A DNA stretch of 64,000 nt. Origin: Salinarimonas sp052380005. Its GTDB lineage: Bacteria > Pseudomonadota > Alphaproteobacteria > Rhizobiales > Beijerinckiaceae. Both the position numbers and the translations under genes were made by a program. The first letter of the stretch is position 1. Each line of letters opens with the position of its first letter. Positions 57,800 through 64,000 of this stretch are shown here, in pieces. Location of the stretch: NCBI GenBank assembly GCA_052380005.1, contig JBQTCJ010000004.1. One strand, written 5' to 3'. Under the pieces are notes generated by a model, which had not been told where the DNA came from, did not search any database, and was given only the letters and a program-made list of their open reading frames with translations.

Positions 57800-58031
57800 C
57801 ACGCCGCTCGCGCGGTGAGCATGAAGCTCAGCGGCGGCTTGATCGCGCTCGCCTCGATGGACGGACATGCTCGGGACGGAGCGAGTACCGCTTCGTCCCA
57901 CGTCGCGCGTGCGCGCACCTCGAACCTTTGCCGTTCCATCGGATCGTTTCCTCCAGGTGACGAGCCTGGAAAACACAATCTTGCAGGCGTACCGCGGTTC
58001 CCGCCCCTTAGAGAAGCCTTCTCACGAGAAC

Positions 58032-58047
58032 TATTCACAGTTGAATA
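58032..58047. promoter_or_regulatory. AT-rich inverted repeat upstream of the MFS gene
   Basis: TATTCA (58032-58037) and TGAATA (58042-58047) form an inverted repeat in an AT-rich island inside GC-rich DNA, between the TauE/SafE gene and the MFS gene. The 276 bases 57800-58075 hold no gene. A regulator-binding site for the MFS gene is plausible, yet no regulator gene is adjacent. Confidence 0.4.
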
Positions 58048-58075
58048 ATCTACAGTCGAAGCGAGCCCGGCAAGG

Positions 58076-58906
58076 TCACTCGAAGATCGAGACGACAAAC
58101 CTGAGGCAGACGATCGCGAGGAAGATGCCGAAGGCGACCTCGAGCTTGCGCTTGGGCCAGGCGTGGGCGAGGTTCACGCCGATCTGGGCGGTGATCAGCG
58201 TCGTCGGCACCACGAGCAGGAAGCCGAGCACCGAGACGAAGCCGATCGCGTCGGGCGGCAGGCCCTCCTTGCCCCAGCCGGCGAGCACGTAGCCGATGGC
58301 GCCGGGGATCGAGATGATGAGCCCGAGCCCCGCGGAAGTCGCCACCGCCTGATGGATGCCGCGCCCGTGCAGGGTCATCAGCATGTTGGAGATCTGCCCG
58401 CCGCCGATGCCCATCAGCGCCGAGGCGAGGCCGATGAAGGAGCCGTAGGCGCGCAGGAGCCAGCCTTTCGGCAGGTCGGTCGCGAGCCGCCAGGTGTCGT
58501 TTCCGAACAGGAGCTTGATGGCGTTGAAGCCGGCGACCAGGATGAAGACGAGCTTGAACACCCACGGGTCGGCGAAGCGCGCCACCGCCGAGCCGACGAG
58601 CACGCCCACGATCACCGGCACCGCCCACGACCTGAGGAGCGCCATGTCGACGGCGCCCTTCTTGTAGTGGCCGCGGAAGGACTTGATCGAGGTGGGGATG
58701 ATGATGGCGAGCGAGGTGCCCACCGCCAGCGGCATGCGCACCTCCTCGTCGACCCCGAGCAGCCGGAACGCCTCGAACAGGATCGGCACGATGATCGCGC
58801 CGCCGCCGACGCCGAACAGCCCGGCCAGCACGCCGGCGAGCGCGCCGGCGGCGAGGAGGCCCGCGGCGAGCATGGCGAGATCGCCGGTGGGAATGCCCAT
58901 GATCAT
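58076..58906 (-). CDS. TauE/SafE-family permease
   Basis: The 276-aa protein has about eight hydrophobic helices and two copies of the family glycine motif: GLFGVGGGAIIVPIL (residues about 27-41) and SALMGIGGGQISNMLM (about 160-175). The family exports sulfite, sulfoacetate or related anions. Substrate unknown; no sulfur-oxidation genes adjoin it. It uses ATG 58906 or the second ATG two codons later. Confidence 0.9.
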   Translation of the reverse strand: MIMGIPTGDLAMLAAGLLAAGALAGVLAGLFGVGGGAIIVPILFEAFRLLGVDEEVRMPLAVGTSLAIIIPTSIKSFRGHYKKGAVDMALLRSWAVPVIVGVLVGSAVARFADPWVFKLVFILVAGFNAIKLLFGNDTWRLATDLPKGWLLRAYGSFIGLASALMGIGGGQISNMLMTLHGRGIHQAVATSAGLGLIISIPGAIGYVLAGWGKEGLPPDAIGFVSVLGFLLVVPTTLITAQIGVNLAHAWPKRKLEVAFGIFLAIVCLRFVVSIFE

Positions 58907-58995
58907 GGAGTGGATCGCCCGTGGTTCGCTCGAGATGAGCCGGCTCTCGGGTTAGAAGCTCGCCCCGTCTCCGGCAAGCCGGGAGCGCCCGCGGT

Positions 58996-59487
58996 TCAGT
59001 CCACAACGCCTTGGCGATTCTCCACCGCGACGAGGGTGGCCGTGAGCTGCGCGCACAGCTTGCGCGTGCCCTCGTCGCCCGCGATCCGCTCGGCGAAGAC
59101 CTCCGCCGCGGCCACCGTCAGCAGCCGGCCGGCCTTGACCACCGTGCCGATCGCCACGAGCCGCGCGCCGGCGGCGGGCGACACGAGGTTGATCTTGAAC
59201 TCCGCGGTGAGCACGCCCCGCCCCTCCGGCATGCGGGTGAGCGCCGCGTAGCCCGCCGCCGAGTCGGCGATCGTGGCGACCGCGCCGGCATGCACGAAGC
59301 CGTGCTGCTGCGAGATGCCCGGCGTCACCGCGAGCGCGATCTCGACGCGGCCGGGCTCCACGCGAAGGAGCGCGGCCCCGATCGTGCCCATGATCGCCTG
59401 CCTGGCGAAGCTCGCCTCGACGCGCCGCACGATCGCGGCGGGGTCGGACCCCGCGCCCTCGGCGCGGTCGGGTGCCGCGTCGCTCAC
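58996..59487 (-). CDS. PaaI-family hotdog thioesterase
   Basis: The 163-aa protein has the hotdog helix and motif QQHGFVHAGAVATIADSAAG, with the conserved HGG-like site, and TAEFKINLVSPAAGARLVAI after it. Such enzymes hydrolyse phenylacetyl- or other acyl-CoA thioesters. The start overlaps the stop of dusA by 4 bases (minus-strand ATGA at 59484-59487), so it is co-expressed with a tRNA-modifying enzyme; the link is likely positional. Confidence 0.9.
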   Translation of the reverse strand: MSDAAPDRAEGAGSDPAAIVRRVEASFARQAIMGTIGAALLRVEPGRVEIALAVTPGISQQHGFVHAGAVATIADSAAGYAALTRMPEGRGVLTAEFKINLVSPAAGARLVAIGTVVKAGRLLTVAAAEVFAERIAGDEGTRKLCAQLTATLVAVENRQGVVD

Positions 59488-60506
59488 GCCGCGCGCTCCC
59501 GCGTCTCGCCGGCATCGGCGTCGGCGCCCTCTCCGGCGCGCCGCACGTGCGCGAGCGCCGCGCGCAGGGTCTCGATCCCCGCGCCCGGCTTCACCGCCTC
59601 CATGGCGAGGTGGCGCCGCCAGGCGCGCGCGCCGGGGCGCCCGGCGAAGAGGCCGAGCATGTGGCGGGTGATGGTCGAGAGCCGCGCGCCCTCCGCCAGC
59701 CGGCGGGCGACGTAGGGCTCGAACGCCGCGACCGCCTCGAACGGGTCGGCGACAGGCGGCGCCTCGCCGAACAGTTCCGGGTCGACGCGCAGGAGGAGCT
59801 CGGGATCGTGGTAGGCGGCGCGCCCGAGCATGACGCCGTCGACATGGTCGAGCTCGGTCCGGCAGGCCTCGAGCGAGACGAGGCCGCCGTTGAGGGCGAT
59901 CGGCAGGTCCGGCAGCCGCGCCTTCAGCCGATGCACCCGGCCGTAGTCGAGCGGCGGCACGTCACGGTTCTCCTTGGGCGAGAGGCCCTGCAGCCAGGCT
60001 TTTCGCGCATGGACGACGAGGGCGTCGACGCCCGCCGCCACGACGGCGTCCGCCAGCGCGTCGAGCGCCGCCTCGGGATCCTGGTCGTCGACGCCGATGC
60101 GGCACTTCACCGTCACGGGCACCGCGACGGCGGCCTTCATCGCCGCGACGCAGTCCCCGACGAGAGCGGGCTCGCGCATCAGGCAGGCGCCGAAGCGCCC
60201 GTCCTGCACCCGGTCGGAGGGGCAGCCGACGTTGAGGTTCACCTCGTCGTAGCCGAGATCCGCGCAGATCCGCGCCGCCTGCGCCAGTTCCGCGGGGTCG
60301 GACCCGCCGAGCTGCACGGCGACGGGATGCTCCGCCTCGGAGAAGCCGAGGAGCCGCGCCCGATCGCCGTGGATCACGGCACCGGTGGTCACCATCTCGG
60401 TGTAGAGCCGCGCGCGCCGCGAAAGCACGCGATGGAGCGCCCGGCAATCGCGGGTCGTCCAGTCCATCATCGGCGCGACGGAGAAGCGGATGGTCTGCGG
60501 GGTCAT
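59484..60506 (-). CDS. dusA: tRNA-dihydrouridine(20/20a) synthase DusA
   Basis: The 340-aa protein starts RFSVAPMMDWTTRDCRALHR and has VNLNVGCPSDRVQDGRFGAC with the catalytic Cys, followed by LMREPALV, CRIGVDDQD and the C-terminal helical domain. The MDWT start and GCPSDRVQ motif define the DusA group, which reduces U20/U20a in tRNA with FMN and NADPH. It is followed by the thioesterase gene in an ATGA overlap. Length fits (330-345 aa). Confidence 0.95.
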   Translation of the reverse strand: MTPQTIRFSVAPMMDWTTRDCRALHRVLSRRARLYTEMVTTGAVIHGDRARLLGFSEAEHPVAVQLGGSDPAELAQAARICADLGYDEVNLNVGCPSDRVQDGRFGACLMREPALVGDCVAAMKAAVAVPVTVKCRIGVDDQDPEAALDALADAVVAAGVDALVVHARKAWLQGLSPKENRDVPPLDYGRVHRLKARLPDLPIALNGGLVSLEACRTELDHVDGVMLGRAAYHDPELLLRVDPELFGEAPPVADPFEAVAAFEPYVARRLAEGARLSTITRHMLGLFAGRPGARAWRRHLAMEAVKPGAGIETLRAALAHVRRAGEGADADAGETRERAA

Positions 60507-60628
60507 CGAACGGAGATAACCAGAGGACGGGTGCAGGGCAAGCCGCCCAAAGTAGGGATCACTTGCGCCGGGGTGCTTCGACCATCATGTCTCCTCCGTT
60601 CTGGTGCAGCTCGGAACAGGAGGTCGGC

Positions 60629-60982
60629 ATGGGTGCGAGAGGCGCGGCAGCACGGATCGTCGCGGCTGGTGTGCTGACGTACGGCACCTCGTTCGTCGTC
60701 GAGATGAACCAGGAAACCGCAACTCTGGCCGGCATGGCAACGGCGGCGGCGCTCGAGCCGGAACTCCGGCATGCGATGACCCAGCTCGCGTCGACGTCCG
60801 TGCAGGCGACAGCGGCCTTCGCCGCCGAGACCACGCGGGTCGCGATCGACATCGCGGCGTGTGCCGCCGAGCGTCCGCGAATCTCGCGCGTCATCGTCTC
60901 TTCCGACGGTGAACCGTCGACGCAGAACTTCGCCTATGCCTTCCAAGGCGCGCGGGGGCTGGCGAAGGGTCGGTTCGCCTGA
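60629..60982 (+). CDS. Unknown 117-aa protein
   Basis: ATG 60629 is preferred because AGGAGGT lies 6 bases before it. The protein contains an N-terminal hydrophobic stretch (AARIVAAGVLTYGTSFVV) and an Ala-rich helix (ATAAALEPELRHAMTQL, then AAFAAETTRVAIDIAAC). No family recognised. Divergent from dusA and convergent with the next gene. Confidence 0.65.
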   Translation: MGARGAAARIVAAGVLTYGTSFVVEMNQETATLAGMATAAALEPELRHAMTQLASTSVQATAAFAAETTRVAIDIAACAAERPRISRVIVSSDGEPSTQNFAYAFQGARGLAKGRFA

Positions 60983-61012
60983 ACTCAGCGCATCGATCGC
61001 GCTCGCGTCCGC

Positions 61013-61993
61013 TCACGCCGCCCGCGCCACCAGCTCGCGCAGCGACGGCGCGAGGTCGTCGCATTCGCGCCCGAGGAAGCGCAGCAGCGCGCGCTCGGCT
61101 GCGCTGAGCCCGGGTCGGGCGTCGATGCGGGCGACGAGCCAGGCGTGCTCCTCGTCGTCGACCCGCGCGGGGGTCAGCCCGTCGCCGAGCGGGTCCGGCG
61201 CGGGCGCGACGTCGCGGGTGCGCACGCCGAAAGCGTTGGCCGCCATGGTCTTGAAGGTGGCGGCGATTCCCGATCCCAGCGTGCGCCGCTGGTCGAGCCA
61301 TTCCTCGCGGCGCATGACCTGGAGGCGGGTCGGAGCGTGGCGGCCGGGGCCGGCGAGGAGGTGATTGCCGATCGCGCGGGCGAAGAGGTCGGCGAAGCTC
61401 GGGTCGTTGTCGGCGTCCGCCGTGGCGTCGGCGATGTCGAACAGGACGTTCGCCTCCGCGCGCGTGACATGGCCGAACCCCTCGCTCGAGGCGACGAACA
61501 GGACGCGCCGCAGCGCGTCGACGTCCGCGTGGGTGACGCGCCCCGGCTCGTGGCGCATGCCCGTGATCGCCTCGCCCTCGCCGGTGAGCACGACCTGCTT
61601 CACGAGGCCGAGCGCGAAGGCGGCGAGCCGGTCGGGCACGCTGCGGGAGAGCTCCATCACCCTCATGAGCGCGGCGAACTCGCTGGAGAGCACCGGACGT
61701 CCGTCCAGCCGCGCGATCAGCCAGACGGCCTCGGCCTCGCCGAGGTAGCCGCGGGGCTGGACCTGGTGGACGAGGAGATCGGCGATCGCCTCGCAGAAGA
61801 AGTCGCGCCACTCGCGGCAGCCGCGCTCGCCCACGGTGCGCGCCAGGTCGAACAGCATCTCGCCCTCGACGAGCGAGATCGCGTCGTCGTCGCCGAAGAC
61901 GCGCCGGCGCAGGGCGCGCACGCCTTCGGGCGTGAGGGGCAGCTGCTCGAGCGGGGCCGAGCCGTTCGCGGAGCCGGGTAGCGGACCGGGCAT
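61013..61993 (-). CDS. Unknown 326-aa protein with internal duplication
   Basis: ATG 61993 gives a soluble helical protein. Two halves share a pattern: LRRRVFGDDDAISLVEGEML with LFDLAR followed by REWRDFFCEAIADLLV, and LRRVLFVASSEGFGHVTRAE with LFDIADAT followed by PSFADLFARAIGNHLL. The spacing (about 120 residues) suggests tandem duplication. The second copy holds DATADADNDPS, which looks like an EF-hand-like or TerB-like acidic loop. Function unknown; the family seems restricted to alphaproteobacteria in my experience. Confidence 0.75.
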   Translation of the reverse strand: MPGPLPGSANGSAPLEQLPLTPEGVRALRRRVFGDDDAISLVEGEMLFDLARTVGERGCREWRDFFCEAIADLLVHQVQPRGYLGEAEAVWLIARLDGRPVLSSEFAALMRVMELSRSVPDRLAAFALGLVKQVVLTGEGEAITGMRHEPGRVTHADVDALRRVLFVASSEGFGHVTRAEANVLFDIADATADADNDPSFADLFARAIGNHLLAGPGRHAPTRLQVMRREEWLDQRRTLGSGIAATFKTMAANAFGVRTRDVAPAPDPLGDGLTPARVDDEEHAWLVARIDARPGLSAAERALLRFLGRECDDLAPSLRELVARAA

Positions 61994-62045
61994 GGGGCAC
62001 TCCTGTCGTTGCCGACGAGGCTAGCGCCGCGCGCTTACGATTCCC

Positions 62046-63203
62046 CTAAGCCGGACCGGAGCCCGGCCGCGCACGCGCCCTGCGCGCGAGAACGAGGCAG
62101 GCGGCACCGGCGAGCGGCAGCGGCACCATCGCCAGGAAGACGAGACCGCCGGCGTGCTGGTAGACGATGCCGCCGAGGACGGTCGCCGAGGCCATCCCGA
62201 CCGCCTGCGCCGCCGCGAAGAGCCCCTGCGCGCGCCCGCGCGCCCCGGGAGGCGCGAGGGTGGTGAGGACCGCCATCGCGCCCAGATGCGTCGCTCCGAA
62301 GGAGAGGCCGTGCAGGCTCTGGAGCGCGAAGGTCGCGAGCGGCCCGGGCTCGAGCGCGAGGCCGGTGAAGCGCACCACCGCCGCGCCGGCGCCGAGCGCG
62401 ATCAACGGCAGGCCGCTGCCGCGCCCGACGAGCCGGCCGGCGACGACGAAGAGCGCGACCTCGGTGACGACGCCGATCGCCCACAGCCAGCCGACGATCG
62501 AGCCGGGAAAGCCGAGCGCGCGCCAATGGATCGAGCCGAAGGCATAGACGCCGGCGTGGCTCGCCTGGACGCAGGCCGCGCCGACGATGGCGAGGAGGAG
62601 CGCCGCGGGAAGCGTCGGCCGCCGCCCGCCGACGGCCGGGGGCTCGCGCTCCGCGGCGAGCGGGGGGGTCGCGGTCGCGGCGACGAGCGCGCCGAGGACG
62701 CCGGCCGCGACGAGGGCGACGACCACCGCGTCGAGGGGCGCGACCTCCAGCACGTAGCCCATCGCCACCGTGCTCGCGAGGAAGGCGAGCGAGCCGAAGA
62801 CGCGCAGGCGTCCATAGTCGAGGCCGGGATTCTCGCGCACCGCGTCGGTCAGGACGAGATCCGTCGCCGGCACGATGGGCGCCTGCGCGAGCGCCGCGAG
62901 CGCCACGACGACCGCGATCGCGAAAGCGCCCGGCGCCGGCAGCAGGAACAGGAAGGCGAGGCCGAGCGCCAGATGCGCGAGCGTCAAGAGCGTCCTCGGC
63001 GACACGCCGCGATCCGTCGTCGCGACGAGGGGCGTGCTCGCGAGCACGCGCACGCACACCGGCAGCGCCACGACGAGGCCGATCGTCGTCGCGTCGAGCC
63101 CACGCCCCTCCAGCCACACCGGCAGGAACGGCGCCTGCACGCCGACGCCGACGAAGGCGACAGCGCTCAGCGCACCCAGGCGGACGGAGAGGGATCGCGG
63201 CAT
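62046..63203 (-). CDS. MFS transporter (MFS_1-like/PPP group)
   Basis: ATG 63203 gives 385 aa with about 12 hydrophobic helices. It shows DYGRLRVFGSLAFLASTVAM, a signature of the MFS_1_like group that includes 3-phenylpropionate transporter HcaT and nucleoside or sugar symporters, and the central WRALGFPGSIVGWLWAIGVV. Substrate unknown. It ends just before the hypothetical gene at 61993 in the same direction. Confidence 0.88.
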   Translation of the reverse strand: MPRSLSVRLGALSAVAFVGVGVQAPFLPVWLEGRGLDATTIGLVVALPVCVRVLASTPLVATTDRGVSPRTLLTLAHLALGLAFLFLLPAPGAFAIAVVVALAALAQAPIVPATDLVLTDAVRENPGLDYGRLRVFGSLAFLASTVAMGYVLEVAPLDAVVVALVAAGVLGALVAATATPPLAAEREPPAVGGRRPTLPAALLLAIVGAACVQASHAGVYAFGSIHWRALGFPGSIVGWLWAIGVVTEVALFVVAGRLVGRGSGLPLIALGAGAAVVRFTGLALEPGPLATFALQSLHGLSFGATHLGAMAVLTTLAPPGARGRAQGLFAAAQAVGMASATVLGGIVYQHAGGLVFLAMVPLPLAGAACLVLARRARARPGSGPA

Positions 63204-63463
63204 CGGGGGAACGGCGAACGTGAAGCGAGGATCGTCGAGGCGCCCTGATAGCACGACCGGCTCATGCCCGTTCGCTCCCATTCGAGCCGTCCGGATGAGA
63301 GTTCGTTCACCGCGTCGCGGCGCATGCGGGGGTCACGACGCAGCGGTAACGCCGTCCTAACCCCTCGCGCGCCAGGATCGAGGCTCCATACACGCGCTTG
63401 CCGACGGGACGCTCCCGCGGGCATGCTGGCCCAGACGATTCGAGCCCTCGAGGTCACTCCTGC

Positions 63464-64000
63464 ATGAGCTACTCCCGCACGAGCCCCTCCGGCGTGAGCC
63501 CCTCCGGCATGAGCCCTTCCCGCACGGGCTCCTCGAACGCCCTCGCGCCGATCGCGGAGGCCGACTACGACGCCATCGAATCGGCCGTCATGGAGACCCA
63601 GCGGGGGCGTTGGTTCCTGGCCGAGTACGCGCGGCGAAACCGCAACGCGGACACGACGGTGCTGCTCGAGGCCATCAACCGGCTCGAGAACGTGGTCGCC
63701 TCCGAGCGCGAGACGCAGCGCATGGACCGCCTGCGGTTCGACCTCGTCGAGATGGCGCGCGCGATCACCTCCACCAAGCGCGAGATCGCCGCGATTCGAC
63801 CCGGAGAGGGCGCACCGTCCGATCTCGAGGTCGCCTCGGAGGCGCTCGACGGCATCGTGCGCACCACCGAGCGCGCGACGTCCGACATCCTGGAGGCCGC
63901 CGAGCACGTGCAGGAGGCCGCCTGGACGCTGCGCGAGGACGGCGCGCGCGAGGACCTGTGCGACGAGCTCGACCGGCGCGCCACCGACATCTACACGCAT
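63464..64000 (+). CDS. CheZ-like chemotaxis protein, 3' end outside window
   Basis: ATG 63464 opens a frame that stays open to the last base (179 codons), so the gene is truncated by the window. The N-terminus has a short repeat, SPSGVSPSGMSPSRTG. After it come VMETQRGRWFLAEYARRNRN and LLEAINRLENVVASERETQR, then TTERATSDILEAAEHVQEAA and DELDRRATDIYTH. This resembles the alphaproteobacterial CheZ-like family, in which helices end in an ERATSDIL...IY-SFQDLTGQR region; the last part is outside. A CheY-P phosphatase role is inferred. Start among the repeats is uncertain (63464 or 63509). Confidence 0.65.
   Translation, partial: MSYSRTSPSGVSPSGMSPSRTGSSNALAPIAEADYDAIESAVMETQRGRWFLAEYARRNRNADTTVLLEAINRLENVVASERETQRMDRLRFDLVEMARAITSTKREIAAIRPGEGAPSDLEVASEALDGIVRTTERATSDILEAAEHVQEAAWTLREDGAREDLCDELDRRATDIYTH

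Overview
The window is high-GC DNA from one bacterial chromosome. Gene types and styles (PAS plus methyl-accepting receptor pair, LacI-controlled catabolic operon, AHAS operon with a peptide attenuator, a CheZ-like chemotaxis protein, the short conserved protein at 23721-23936, many 4-base ATGA start/stop overlaps) point to an alphaproteobacterium of the Hyphomicrobiales (Rhizobiales), possibly near Methylobacteriaceae/Salinarimonadaceae. The genus is a guess.

Layout. (1) 1-6521: a tightly coupled catabolic operon of a short-chain dehydrogenase (cut by the window start), a LacI-type regulator, a two-domain SnoaL-like protein, a two-domain cupin, a MetE-like methyltransferase-fold protein, an alpha/beta hydrolase and an RraA/aldolase-like protein. 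The substrate is unknown. (2) 6590-24128: a 17.5-kb integrated phage-like element bounded by a perfect 47-bp direct repeat of the 3' part of a tRNA-Lys(UUU) gene; the intact tRNA is rebuilt at the right end. It carries a tyrosine integrase, an excisionase-like HTH protein, a replication-type HTH protein followed by iterons, terminase, tail fibre with an S74-type chaperone domain, tape-measure protein, a gp10-like tail-completion protein, small regulators and many unknown short genes. I find no portal, head protease, major capsid or lysis gene. Near its right end is a 417-bp gene-free array of about 15 different hairpins. (3) 24306-36276: host genes for a NaChBac-type sodium channel, flavin reductase, GH15 glycosidase, PAS and MCP chemoreceptor pair, KDG kinase, FAD-linked oxidase, AlaX, sulfurtransferase, SerB and MiaA. 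(4) 36391-39843: acetolactate synthase operon with promoter, 16-codon leader peptide rich in Ile/Leu/Val codons, attenuator, ilvB, an interposed glutathione S-transferase gene and ilvN. (5) 39912-64000: a DegP-like protease, a glycosyltransferase, the AzlC/AzlD exporter pair, a PfkB kinase, a creatinase-fold protein without metal ligands, two tandem secreted paralogues, a membrane-inserted patatin, an enoyl-CoA hydratase, a YjhX-like protein, ferrochelatase, a 5'-nucleotidase, uracil-DNA glycosylase, two MFS transporters, a TauE/SafE permease, a thioesterase, DusA and several unknowns, ending in a truncated CheZ-like gene.

The strongest unexplained signals are the hairpin array at 23291-23707 and the head-less composition of the phage-like element. 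All functional calls rest on reading motifs and family resemblance by eye; no database search was run.
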